From contig NZ_CP180355.1 of assembly GCF_048007035.1 (NCBI RefSeq), positions 744,001-808,000 on the forward strand: DNA of 64,000 bases, read 5' to 3'. This document shows, one piece after another, positions 35,620-44,731 of this stretch (its first letter is position 1; each line of letters begins with the position of its first letter). This stretch comes from Imperialibacter sp963977595 (GTDB lineage: Bacteria > Bacteroidota > Bacteroidia > Cytophagales > Cyclobacteriaceae). The notes under the pieces were generated by a model that was given only the letters and a program-made list of their open reading frames with translations, was not told the origin of the DNA and searched no databases. Both the position numbers and the translations under genes were made by a program.

Positions 35620-38043
35620 TTATTCATTTCGAAGCGCATTCATCGGGTTAGCCGTAGCTGCCTTTATCACCTGTGAAACAATAGTAACCAGGCCAAGACA
35701 ACCAACGATCAGCAAAGCCATCGCTATCACGCCAAACCCAATCGACACTCTGGTCGCCATCAGGTTCAGCCACAAATCGCTGACCAGCACTGCAATGGGC
35801 ACAAACACCACCACCGAAATGACAATTACCATGGAAAACTGGCGGGTGAGTGACATGATGAGGTATTGAGTGGTGGCACCAAGCACTTTTTTGATGCCAA
35901 TCTCCTTCACTTTTGTTTGAAGCTGGAAGCTCACCATGCCCAACAACCCAAGGCAGGAAATAAAGATGGCGAAGAGTGAGACAGCAGTTACGATTGCCGT
36001 GATGTCCCCCAGGAAAAAGTAAAAATGATCCATTTCCTGATCCAAAAAGCTGTATTTCAAGTCTCTTTTGCTGTCTATCGACTTCCACGCTTCCTGTAGG
36101 TCACTTATCACCGATGGCACATTGGCAGAACTAATTTTAAGGTTAATGTTCTCATAACTGTCCGGCATAAACCGCAGGGCCATCGGCTCTATGGATTTCA
36201 TCAACGGCTCAAAATGGTAGTCTTTCACCACGCCAATTATCTGCACCCGGTTTTCTTTATCCAAAATAATCTCCTGACCGATAGCCTCATGGGGTGTTTC
36301 AAAGCCGACCGTTTTTACAGCGGTTTCATTAAGGATGATGAATTTCTCTGTGCCTTCGCCGTCCCCAGGCGCATAGTCTCGTCCTGCCAAAAGCGTAATC
36401 CCGAAAGTGGAAATATAATTATCGTCGACAGAGAAGTGATTGAGCCCGAATCGCTCGCCCTCCATATCTCTTTGAAAATCGGCACCATGCGAACGGCCAA
36501 TGGCAGGGTTGTGGGACGAAAAAGTGTAGGCAGTTACAGCCGGATTCTTACTAAGCTCAGCTGCCACTATCTCCGGTTTGCTGCCCTGCAATTCCACCAC
36601 AAGCAAGTTCTCCTCATCGAATCCGTACTCAGAGTTGACCATCAGGCTGGTTTGCTCCCTCATCACAAGGATGGAGATGATCATAAAAATGGATAGGCCA
36701 AACTGAACGATCATGAGCACTTTTTTGAAAGAGAAGTTAGACATGAATCCCCTCTTACCTGCACCGCCCGAAACCCCATGATAGCCCTTCAATGCCTGAA
36801 TGGGGCTAAACTTTGAAAGGAAAAGAGCAGGAAAAACACCCGCAAAAAGTCCGACCAGTATACTAAATGCGATAAAGTAAGGAAAAGCGCCGTAGGAGAA
36901 ATCAACACTCAGTTCTGCCAGAGTAAATATCTCCAGTCCATTGAAGGCGGGGATCATCACTTTAAGAATACCCACTGAAAGAATAAGTGACAGCATAGCC
37001 ATGATGACGGATTCGATGACAAACTGATGAATCACCTGACGCCGGGTGGCGCCCGACACTTTGCGAATACCAATCTCCCGAGCCCGGGTCAGTGATTTTG
37101 CCAGCGACAAATTGGTGTAGTTGAACAGGGCAGTCACCATTACCACAAGGGCAAGAAACCCAAAGAACGCCAGCACAATGCTGGGAATGTAAAACCCCAG
37201 TTCGTTACCATACATATTGCCCATGGCAATTTTTGTCACCGGGGCCACGCCAAATGTGTAAGGCTGTCTGTCCTCAGCCCATTCAATGTTTTCTTCAGCG
37301 AGGCTGGCTACGGTTGCCGCTACCTGGTTGGGGTCTACACCAGGGTTTAGCTTAAAATAATTGTAGCCTACCCACAAGTTCTGCCAGTTATCATTCTTTT
37401 TATCTTCAAATGGGCCACCCTCAGACATCGAGTTGAGTGTGCTCATTGAAGCAAGCGCATCAAATTTCATGTGCGTTTTTATTCCCTCCATATCAAGAAC
37501 ACCAGTGATTTTGAAGGGACCAACGCCCGTGTAGTCAAGTATCAGTCCGAGATAGGTATCTTTTTCACCAAAAAATTTCTCGGCAGTCTCAGTCGTCAAC
37601 ACCACAGAAAAAGGCTCATTGAGTGCCGTTTCCTTGTTGCCTTCGATCATAGGGAAAGAGAAGACATCAAAAAACTCGTCATCAACAAGAAGACTCTTTA
37701 AATCCAGTATCTTTTCGTCCGTTTGCACCTCCCGGCCGAGATCAAATCGCATATTTGTGTATGTCTCAAAATAGGCATACTGATCAACCATCGCTTTTTT
37801 GAACGGCAACGGGCTGCTGGCAGTTCCTGCGAAAATACGGGGCGCATTGGGGTTAAAGCTCTCTATCCTGTAAATACGATCAGCGCCAGCATGAAACCTG
37901 TCGTAGTTGTACTGATTGTAAATGATGGTGATAAGCAGCAACGAAACCGACATCGCCAATGACAATCCGGCGATATTAACAAAGCTGAACAGCTTTTGGC
38001 GAGCCATACTCCTTAGAGCAATCTTGAGGTAGTTCTTAAGCAT
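35620..38043 (-). CDS. ABC transporter permease, FtsX/MacB-like (paralog 4 of 4)
   Basis: 807 residues, the same double-permease plan: an N-terminal helix (about 20-42), a MacB-type periplasmic core, FtsX helices following EIGIRKVSGAT, a second core, and a last FtsX block with EIGIKKVLGAT. It is in the inner membrane. No ATPase gene is linked. The upstream DUF2911 gene ends 110 bases before it on the same strand. It ends with its own terminator. Substrate unknown. Confidence 0.86.
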   Translation of the reverse strand: MLKNYLKIALRSMARQKLFSFVNIAGLSLAMSVSLLLITIIYNQYNYDRFHAGADRIYRIESFNPNAPRIFAGTASSPLPFKKAMVDQYAYFETYTNMRFDLGREVQTDEKILDLKSLLVDDEFFDVFSFPMIEGNKETALNEPFSVVLTTETAEKFFGEKDTYLGLILDYTGVGPFKITGVLDMEGIKTHMKFDALASMSTLNSMSEGGPFEDKKNDNWQNLWVGYNYFKLNPGVDPNQVAATVASLAEENIEWAEDRQPYTFGVAPVTKIAMGNMYGNELGFYIPSIVLAFFGFLALVVMVTALFNYTNLSLAKSLTRAREIGIRKVSGATRRQVIHQFVIESVIMAMLSLILSVGILKVMIPAFNGLEIFTLAELSVDFSYGAFPYFIAFSILVGLFAGVFPALFLSKFSPIQALKGYHGVSGGAGKRGFMSNFSFKKVLMIVQFGLSIFMIISILVMREQTSLMVNSEYGFDEENLLVVELQGSKPEIVAAELSKNPAVTAYTFSSHNPAIGRSHGADFQRDMEGERFGLNHFSVDDNYISTFGITLLAGRDYAPGDGEGTEKFIILNETAVKTVGFETPHEAIGQEIILDKENRVQIIGVVKDYHFEPLMKSIEPMALRFMPDSYENINLKISSANVPSVISDLQEAWKSIDSKRDLKYSFLDQEMDHFYFFLGDITAIVTAVSLFAIFISCLGLLGMVSFQLQTKVKEIGIKKVLGATTQYLIMSLTRQFSMVIVISVVVFVPIAVLVSDLWLNLMATRVSIGFGVIAMALLIVGCLGLVTIVSQVIKAATANPMNALRNE

Positions 38044-38153
38044 AATAGTCCTTTTTTAAGTTATGAGCTTTAGACTATTACTTTACGCTTTCAGTTACCC
38101 TTCCAGTAGACCTATTGTATTGAAATGAATAATTGAGGGATTGAACAGGTTGT

Positions 38154-38708
38154 TCATTTGAGCGAACTGGCTGGCGGGTTCTCCCATTTGATCAGAACCC
38201 TGGTCAGTGTCCTGTTCCATTTGAAAAGAAGTTGGGTTCCGTTTTCATCAGGTTGAAACTCTATCGTCAACTGTTCTACTTCTTCTTTCGGGCTAAGCAC
38301 CGGCACCTCCACCCTCAGCACATCCAGGTCGTAGTTGGGTTCGAACTTACCCCACTGGGCTAATTCACTGTTGAGTACTATTGTCCAGCGGGCAGATTCC
38401 GGAATAGTGTAGAGTCTGTATCTTCCTTTTTTTACCGGCTTACCACCAAAAACCACATCTCTGCTAAACTCAATTTCTGTGGCTTCGTTGGCTCCTGTGC
38501 GCCAGTACTCGCCGTATGACACCAGCCCACCAAAAACCTTTCTCCCCCTTTTGTAGGGCCTGCCGTAGTCAAGATCAATGGTAATGTCCTGCGTTTGGTA
38601 GGTTGCCTGCCCCCTTGGGCTCAGCCCCAGTGAATTATAGAATTCGTAAGCCGTATAGCCACCGTAGACCAGCAGTGCCAAACCCAGTCCAAATAATACC
38701 TTTTTCAT
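38154..38708 (-). CDS. DUF2911 protein
   Basis: A 184-residue protein with an N-terminal membrane anchor or uncleaved signal (residues 4-24). The family pattern is clear: GLSPRGQATYQTQDI, DYGRPYKRGRKVFG, WRTGANEATEIEFS, and GRYRLYTIP. DUF2911 proteins are widespread in Bacteroidota, exported or membrane-anchored, with a beta-rich fold and no known function. It follows the GNAT gene by 6 bases, so the two form an operon. Confidence 0.88.
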   Translation of the reverse strand: MKKVLFGLGLALLVYGGYTAYEFYNSLGLSPRGQATYQTQDITIDLDYGRPYKRGRKVFGGLVSYGEYWRTGANEATEIEFSRDVVFGGKPVKKGRYRLYTIPESARWTIVLNSELAQWGKFEPNYDLDVLRVEVPVLSPKEEVEQLTIEFQPDENGTQLLFKWNRTLTRVLIKWENPPASSLK

Positions 38709-38714
38709 TTCCTT

Positions 38715-39167
38715 CTACTTTAACCATTCGTACAACTGGTAATGGTCGCCATTCATACCAAGTTTGCTGTACACGCCCTGAGCCGATGTGTTGGTTTTGT
38801 CCACATACAATCTCAGACCTGCCAGAGAAGGAATCCTTTTAACTTTATCGGAGAGAAACTGATACATTTTTTTAAAAACACCTTTTCCCCGGGACTCTTC
38901 TATCACAAACACCGACTGAATCCACCACACGGTGCTGTTTCTCCAGTCGGACCACTCAAAGGTGATCAGCAATGAGGCAACAATCTTACCTTCCTCTTCA
39001 GCTACAAAATACGTGCCCTTATTTGGGTCGTTGAAAACAGAAATGACGCCTTTTTCAACCACAGCCCTGTCCAGGTTCAATTTCTCTGTTTCCCAGGCCA
39101 TTTTTATCTGGAAGTCGATAATAATCTTGGCATCTCCCAATGATGCCTCACGGATAGTCAAATTCAT
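38715..39167 (-). CDS. GNAT-family N-acetyltransferase
   Basis: A 150-residue acetyl-CoA-dependent N-acetyltransferase. The frame extends to 39242, but the ATG at 39167 starts MNLTIREASLGDA, the normal GNAT N-terminus, so I use it. The acetyl-CoA loop is ESRGKGVFKKMY (motif A) and the C-terminal strand-helix is LRLYVDKTNTSAQGVYSKLGM (motif B). The acceptor could be a small amine or a protein. It is the first gene of the pair with DUF2911. Confidence 0.88.
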   Translation of the reverse strand: MNLTIREASLGDAKIIIDFQIKMAWETEKLNLDRAVVEKGVISVFNDPNKGTYFVAEEEGKIVASLLITFEWSDWRNSTVWWIQSVFVIEESRGKGVFKKMYQFLSDKVKRIPSLAGLRLYVDKTNTSAQGVYSKLGMNGDHYQLYEWLK

Positions 39168-39370
39168 ACACTGTTCTTTGATAGGAGGCTGGCAAATTAA
39201 TAAACGAGTAGAATAATCGGACAGTATTTGACGTATTATCAAAACATTCCAGCACTAGCCTTCCTGCCAGACGCAGACTTCACCGCCTTCTGCTCCTTAA
39301 TTTTCCAGATATCAAAATTCCTCCAAAAGTTTACTCGCATGTGAAGCCCGTCATTTGTTAACTTGCGGTC

Positions 39371-41656
39371 ATGAGTCTAGATGCGGAAGAGGAATTTCTA
39401 AAAGAACTAAACGAACCTCAGCGAGAAGGGGTAGTAAACACAGAAGGGCCGACCATGATCATTGCGGGCGCAGGATCAGGAAAAACCAGGGTACTCACCT
39501 ACAGAATCGCCTACCTGATCAAGTATAAGCATGTTGATCCTTTCTCAATAATGGCGCTCACCTTTACCAATAAGGCGGCCCGGGAAATGCGCAATCGGAT
39601 TGAGAAAGTGGTGGACAATGATGCCCGAAACATTTGGATGGGTACTTTTCACTCCGTGTTTGCCAGACTGCTTCGTTCGGAAGCGCATCATATTGGCTAT
39701 CCAAGCAACTTCACCATCTACGATGCCGACGACTCCAAGTCGCTCATCAAAGCAATAGTAAAAGAACAGGGCCTTGACGACAAGGTTTACAAAGCCAACG
39801 CTGTATTTAGCCGCATTTCTGGTGCCAAAAACAACCTGGTTTCGTGGAAAGACTACATCAACAATCCGTTGTATCAGGCTGACGACGAAAGCCAGATGAG
39901 GCCACAAATAGGCAAGCTCTACCAGCTTTATGTGCAGCGTTGTTTCAAGGCCGACGCTATGGACTTCGACGACCTGCTCTTTAATACCAACCTGCTTTTC
40001 AAAGAACACCCTGATGTGCTCAACAAATACCAGCAACGTTTTCAGTATGTGCTGGTGGACGAGTTTCAGGATACCAATATTTCACAGTACCTGATCACGA
40101 AAAGGCTGGCATCCGTCCGGCAAAACATAGCTGTGGTGGGTGACGACGCACAAAGTATTTACGCTTTCCGGGGAGCCAATATTCAGAACATCCTCAATTT
40201 CGAAAAAGACTACCCCGACCTGAGGATCATCAAGCTGGAGCAGAATTACCGGTCGACGCAAAACATTGTTAACGCTGCCAACTCGGTGATTGTCAAGAAC
40301 AAAGCGCAGCTCCACAAAAACGTTTGGACCTCCAACCAGGAAGGTCGGTTGATAGAGCTCATCAAAGCCGTGAGCGACAATGAGGAAGGGAAGCTGGTGG
40401 CTTCGACCATTTTTGAGCAAAAAATGAATCACCAGTACCATAACAGCGATTTTGCTGTACTGTACCGCACCAACAGCCAGTCGAGGGCAATGGAAGAAGC
40501 GCTGAGGCGAATGAACATCAAGTACAAGGTGGTTGGTGGGTTGTCGTTCTACCAAAGGAAGGAGATCAAAGACTTGCTTGGGTACCTCCGCTTCGCTGTC
40601 AATCAAAATGACGAACAGGCGCTTCGCCGCATTATCAATCTACCAAAACGTGGCATTGGCGACTCCAGTGTAGATAAAATTATCGTTGCCGCCGATGAGC
40701 AGGGTGTTTCCCTCTGGGAGATTCTTGAGAACATACACCATTTTGTGGGTGGACGTGCCGGTGAAGCGATCAAAAACTTTGTCACCATGATCAAGAGCTT
40801 CCGCATCACGATGGAAAAAAGTGATGCGTACGATACAGCTCAAATGGTTGCGAAAAACTCAGGCTTGCTCAAGGAGCTTTACGAAGATAAAACGGTGGAA
40901 GGACTGAACCGGTACGAAAACGTGCAGGAACTGCTCAACGCCATCAAAGAGTTTGTTGACAATCCGGAAACGAGCGACAAAACGCTTGGCGCATTCCTGC
41001 AGGAGGTATCGCTCCTCACTGATGCCGACGATAAAAACAAGGAGCTCGACGACGCCGTGACGCTGATGACCATCCACATGGCGAAGGGGCTGGAGTTCAA
41101 GAACGTATTTGTGGTGGGCATGGAAGAAGATCTTTTCCCCTCCCAAATGATGCTCAGCAGCCGGGCCGATCTGGAAGAAGAGCGCAGGTTATTCTATGTG
41201 GCTATTACCCGGGCAGAACAGCATCTTTTCCTCAGCTATGCGCTCAATCGCTATCGCTACGGCAGACTGAAAACCTGCGAACCCAGCCGCTTTTTGTCAG
41301 ACATCGACACAACTTATCTACAGGTTAGTAAATCTATTGGCAGCCACGAACCGCTGCCGGGCGTGCAGGCACAACATTTTGGAAAGCGCTCGCTTATTGC
41401 CGGCTTCCCGGAGCAAAAACCACAAGCACCAAGGCATTTTGTAAAGCAAACCGCCCACCAACCCTCATCCGATTTCAAACCAAGCGACACGAGCAATTTA
41501 ATAGTCGGCAACAGGGTGGAACATCCCAAATTCGGCTTTGGGAAGGTAATAAGGATGGACGTGGATGGTGCCAACAGGAAGGCCATCATTGATTTTGAGC
41601 AGTTTGGTGAAAAAACTTTGCTTTTAAGCTTTGCCAAATTGAGAATAGTAGAATAG
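39371..41656 (+). CDS. UvrD/PcrA-type superfamily 1 DNA helicase
   Basis: A 3'-5' DNA helicase of 761 residues acting in repair and replication. Motifs: N-terminal Q-type LNEPQREGV, Walker A AGAGSGKT, motif II VDEFQDTN, motif III VVGDDAQSIYAFRGA, motif IV LEQNYRST, motif V TIHMAKGLEF, motif VI YVAITRAEQHL. The C-terminal tail (690-761) ends in the small domain HPKFGFGKV seen in PcrA. A hairpin follows the stop. pcrA is the best name for the group but uvrD is equally used in this phylum. Confidence 0.93.
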   Translation: MSLDAEEEFLKELNEPQREGVVNTEGPTMIIAGAGSGKTRVLTYRIAYLIKYKHVDPFSIMALTFTNKAAREMRNRIEKVVDNDARNIWMGTFHSVFARLLRSEAHHIGYPSNFTIYDADDSKSLIKAIVKEQGLDDKVYKANAVFSRISGAKNNLVSWKDYINNPLYQADDESQMRPQIGKLYQLYVQRCFKADAMDFDDLLFNTNLLFKEHPDVLNKYQQRFQYVLVDEFQDTNISQYLITKRLASVRQNIAVVGDDAQSIYAFRGANIQNILNFEKDYPDLRIIKLEQNYRSTQNIVNAANSVIVKNKAQLHKNVWTSNQEGRLIELIKAVSDNEEGKLVASTIFEQKMNHQYHNSDFAVLYRTNSQSRAMEEALRRMNIKYKVVGGLSFYQRKEIKDLLGYLRFAVNQNDEQALRRIINLPKRGIGDSSVDKIIVAADEQGVSLWEILENIHHFVGGRAGEAIKNFVTMIKSFRITMEKSDAYDTAQMVAKNSGLLKELYEDKTVEGLNRYENVQELLNAIKEFVDNPETSDKTLGAFLQEVSLLTDADDKNKELDDAVTLMTIHMAKGLEFKNVFVVGMEEDLFPSQMMLSSRADLEEERRLFYVAITRAEQHLFLSYALNRYRYGRLKTCEPSRFLSDIDTTYLQVSKSIGSHEPLPGVQAQHFGKRSLIAGFPEQKPQAPRHFVKQTAHQPSSDFKPSDTSNLIVGNRVEHPKFGFGKVIRMDVDGANRKAIIDFEQFGEKTLLLSFAKLRIVE

Positions 41657-41663
41657 TTTCGCC

Positions 41664-41712
41664 AAAAGTTTCATTTCGGAGTAAGAAGACTCTACCTTTA
41701 GATGAAACTTTT
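41664..41712 (+). terminator. Possible terminator hairpin after the helicase gene
   Basis: AAAAGTTTCAT (41664-41674) and ATGAAACTTTT (41702-41712) are a perfect 11-bp inverted repeat with a 27-base loop. The stem ends in a short T run, but it is AT-rich and the loop is large, so the call is tentative. Confidence 0.4.
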
Positions 41713-41772
41713 CATTGCGATTTTTGTAAATTGCTAGGAACCCTGTTAGAGTAGCACCAAAACGGCGTTCCT

Positions 41773-42441
41773 ATGAATGACTTCGATGAAGATAAAAGCC
41801 CTTTAGTTTTGAGAGAATACGGAAGAAATGTCCAAAAACTGGTCAACTATGTGAAGACCATTGAGGACAAAGAAAAAAGGACCCGCTTTGCGGAGACCCT
41901 TGTGGATTTGATGAAGATGATCAATCCTAACACCAAAGATTATCCGGAGTACACACAGAAAGTTTGGGATGACCTCTACATCATGGCAGGTTTCGAGCTT
42001 GAAGTGGACGGTCCTTTTCCTATGCCTGAAAAGAGCATACTTGGTCGTAAGCCAAGAAAAATGGACTACAACACTCACAATGTGCGGTTCAAGCACTACG
42101 GAAAAAACGTGGAGTTGATGATCCAGAAGGCGCTGGCTTTGGAAGATGCTGAAGAGCGTGAGGCTGCTGTCATTTCCATCGGTAAGCTGATGAAAACGTT
42201 CCAGCTGGCCTGGAATCGTGACAATGTTGACGATGAAGTGATTCTTCAAAACATTGAACAGCTCTCTAAAGGAGACCTCACCATTGGCATTGAGAAAGTA
42301 AAGGAGCAAAACCTTTTCGACCCATTGGTGAAAGAAAGAGAGTTTGCCACCAACCAACCCCGCCAGCAGAGGGACAATAACAACAGAGGCGGCAACAACA
42401 ACAGAAACAAACGTAACTTCCAAAAGCGCAGGAGAAACTAG
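41773..42441 (+). CDS. DUF4290 protein
   Basis: A 222-residue cytoplasmic protein of the DUF4290 family, conserved in Bacteroidota. It is helical, with the repeated pattern REYGRNVQKLVNYV (14-27) and KHYGKNVELMIQKA. The last ~35 residues are rich in Asn, Arg and Gly (RDNNNRGGNNNRNKR), probably a flexible nucleic-acid-binding tail. The stop codon is directly followed by the murA ATG (no gap), so the two are translated together. Function unknown. Confidence 0.9.
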   Translation: MNDFDEDKSPLVLREYGRNVQKLVNYVKTIEDKEKRTRFAETLVDLMKMINPNTKDYPEYTQKVWDDLYIMAGFELEVDGPFPMPEKSILGRKPRKMDYNTHNVRFKHYGKNVELMIQKALALEDAEEREAAVISIGKLMKTFQLAWNRDNVDDEVILQNIEQLSKGDLTIGIEKVKEQNLFDPLVKEREFATNQPRQQRDNNNRGGNNNRNKRNFQKRRRN

Positions 42442-43746
42442 ATGGCCTCTTTCAGGGTAAAGGGAGGGCAGCGCCTTAAGGGGGAAATACAACCTCAGGG
42501 CGCTAAAAACGAAGCTCTTCAGATAATTTCGGCAGTTTTACTTACAGCAGAACCAGTACACATCAAGAAAATTCCTGACATCAGGGATGTGAACAAACTC
42601 ATAGAGTTGTTGGCTGATTTTGGTGTGCAAATTGAGAAAACGGGCCCTGAATCCTACATTTTTACTGCCAAGGACGTCAACCTCGACTTCCTTGAGTCCG
42701 ATCAGTTCAAGGAAAAGGCTGCATCGCTGCGTGGATCTATCATGATCCTCGGCCCGCTTTTAGCCCGGTTTGGGAAAGGAAAAATACCTAAGCCCGGAGG
42801 AGACAAAATAGGCCGCAGAAGGCTCGACACGCATTTCATTGGTTTTCAAAAGCTGGGAGCTAAATTCGACTACCATATCGGTACCGGCTTCTACAATGTG
42901 TCCGCCAAAGAGCTTACAGGTACCTATCTCCATCTGGATGAGGCTTCTGTTACAGGTACTGCCAATATCATTATGGCGGCCTCTATGGCCAAAGGCACAA
43001 CTACGGTTTACAATGCAGCCTGCGAGCCGTACATCCAGCAGTTGTGTAAAATGATCAACCGCATGGGGGGCAAAATATCAGGCGTTGGTTCCAATCTGCT
43101 TGTGATTGAGGGTGTAGAAAGCCTGGGAGGCACGGAGCACACCATGCTGCCCGACATGATTGAAATCGGCAGCTTTATTGGGCTTGCTGCCATGACCCAA
43201 AGCGAAATTACCATCAAAGATGCCCGCATTGATCAACTGGGCATCATCCCTGACACCTTTAGAAGACTGGGCATCAACCTGGAATTCAGAGGCGACGATA
43301 TCTTTATACCCGCTCAGGAGCACTACGTAATAGATTCTTTTATCGATGGCTCCATCCTCACCATTGCGGATGCTATTTGGCCTGGCTTCACGCCCGACCT
43401 CATCAGTATCATTCTGGTGACCGCCACTCAAGCCAGAGGAACGGTGCTTGTCCATCAAAAAATGTTTGAATCACGGCTGTTCTTTGTCGATAAGCTTATC
43501 GACATGGGCGCTCAAATCATTCTTTGCGATCCTCACAGGGCAACAGTGATTGGCCTGGACAGGGCATTTCCACTGCGCAGTATACAAATGACATCCCCGG
43601 ACATCCGTGCAGGCGTATCGCTGTTAATCGCTGCGCTGTCGGCCGAGGGCACCAGCACCATCCACAATGTGGAGCAAATCGACCGTGGCTATCAATACAT
43701 AGAAAAACGTTTAAACGCCATTGGTGCACAAATAGAGAGGTTTTAA
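42442..43746 (+). CDS. murA: UDP-N-acetylglucosamine 1-carboxyvinyltransferase, Asp-type active site
   Basis: Transfers enolpyruvyl from PEP to UDP-GlcNAc, the first committed step of peptidoglycan synthesis, cytoplasmic. 434 residues, normal length. The N-terminal GGQRLKGEIQPQGAKNEAL carries the conserved Lys22-Asn23 pair, and the loop reads PGGDKIGRRRLDTH. The catalytic loop position that is Cys115 in E. coli MurA is Asp121 here (codon 42802-42804), the change known to give fosfomycin resistance while keeping activity. The gene starts right after the DUF4290 stop. Confidence 0.95.
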   Translation: MASFRVKGGQRLKGEIQPQGAKNEALQIISAVLLTAEPVHIKKIPDIRDVNKLIELLADFGVQIEKTGPESYIFTAKDVNLDFLESDQFKEKAASLRGSIMILGPLLARFGKGKIPKPGGDKIGRRRLDTHFIGFQKLGAKFDYHIGTGFYNVSAKELTGTYLHLDEASVTGTANIIMAASMAKGTTTVYNAACEPYIQQLCKMINRMGGKISGVGSNLLVIEGVESLGGTEHTMLPDMIEIGSFIGLAAMTQSEITIKDARIDQLGIIPDTFRRLGINLEFRGDDIFIPAQEHYVIDSFIDGSILTIADAIWPGFTPDLISIILVTATQARGTVLVHQKMFESRLFFVDKLIDMGAQIILCDPHRATVIGLDRAFPLRSIQMTSPDIRAGVSLLIAALSAEGTSTIHNVEQIDRGYQYIEKRLNAIGAQIERF

Positions 43747-43829
43747 CCTCGTTTAAGAAGCGTTAATACCTGACTTTGGGTCAGAGACATATTTTTTTAT
43801 ATATTCGATTTTTATCGACCTGTTCCTGC

Positions 43830-44597
43830 ATGAAACCAATGTCCCAACTACTCGCTCGGGTAGCCGTGTACCTTATGTTTACACTGAGCGTTTCGCAAAT
43901 TGCTATAGCTAAAGTTAGCTCAGAGGCAACAAAAAACTCCACCGACAATTCTGAAAAAACATCCGCTGAAAACCGCAAGCAAAACCCCAGGTTAACTTTG
44001 ATAGTGGTCGACAGTGAGACGAAGAACAAGATCACTGCCAAGGTTAAAGTACTCGACATGCTGAATAAAAAGGTGCTCGTTGCCAAAGAGCTTGGCGACA
44101 CACTCAAGCTCAACCTTGCTGCAGGCGGAGACTATCGAATTGTTAGCAAGGCCGACAGCCATCTTTTTAACGAAGTGGAGTTCAATCTGGCTAAAGAAAA
44201 CCTGGGGCCTGATATTAAAATAACGCTGGAGCTAAGCCCTATTAAGGTTGGCATGAAGCTTCAGCTAAAAGAGGTTTTTTTTGAAACCAACTCAGCCAAA
44301 ATGCTGGAAGAGTCTCTGGCTGAGATACAAGAGATTTATGAGTTGCTTTGGGAGCATCCAAACCTGGTTGTTCAAATTGCGGCGCATACAGACAACACAG
44401 GCACTCATGATGACAATATGGAGCTCTCCGGGCGCCGTGCACAAGCCATTGTTGAAGTGCTGAAGGATAAGGGCGTTCCTGAAAAAATGTTAGCCGCCAA
44501 AGGCTACGGCGAAACGAAACCTTTGGTACCCAATACCACCGAAGAAAACAAGCAAAAAAACCGCCGTGTTGAATTTATCGTTGTTGATATTCTGTAG
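43830..44597 (+). CDS. OmpA-family peptidoglycan-binding protein
   Basis: 255 residues with a signal peptide (residues 1-24, ending AIAK). The frame is open to 43776, but the ATG at 43830 fits the signal. The N-terminal half of the mature part is a beta-rich domain (residues 50-130, NPRLTLIVVDSETKNKI), and the C-terminal OmpA domain (about 140-255) has the peptidoglycan-binding pattern AAHTDNTGTHDDNMELSGRRA and NRRVEFIV. It anchors the outer membrane or a surface structure to the cell wall. The gene is between murA and tRNA-Leu. Confidence 0.88.
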   Translation: MKPMSQLLARVAVYLMFTLSVSQIAIAKVSSEATKNSTDNSEKTSAENRKQNPRLTLIVVDSETKNKITAKVKVLDMLNKKVLVAKELGDTLKLNLAAGGDYRIVSKADSHLFNEVEFNLAKENLGPDIKITLELSPIKVGMKLQLKEVFFETNSAKMLEESLAEIQEIYELLWEHPNLVVQIAAHTDNTGTHDDNMELSGRRAQAIVEVLKDKGVPEKMLAAKGYGETKPLVPNTTEENKQKNRRVEFIVVDIL

Positions 44598-44649
44598 GCG
44601 TTATAGCACGGTTTTCGTACCGTTGTATTAATATTGTAACTTCTTAGAT

Positions 44650-44731
44650 GCGGATGTGGTGAAATTGGTAGACACGCTAGGTTCAGGGTCTAGTGCCGCA
44701 AGGCATGGAAGTTCGAGTCTTCTCATCCGCA
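44650..44731 (+). tRNA. tRNA-Leu (anticodon CAG)
   Basis: 82 bases with a long variable arm. The acceptor GCGGATG (44650-44656) pairs with CATCCGC (44724-44730), discriminator A at 44731. The anticodon arm CTAGG-TTCAGGG-TCTAG carries CAG, and the T loop is TTCGAGT. The D-arm AAATTGGTAGACAC and the variable arm TGCCGCAAGGCA fit class II tRNA-Leu. CCA is not encoded. A stop codon of the convergent gene begins at the next base. Confidence 0.96.

Noticed and set aside
43770..43800. Possible terminator after murA (CTGAC...GTCAG then T run)
   Set aside because: The stem is only 5 bp and the T tract is 7 bases away; not strong enough.
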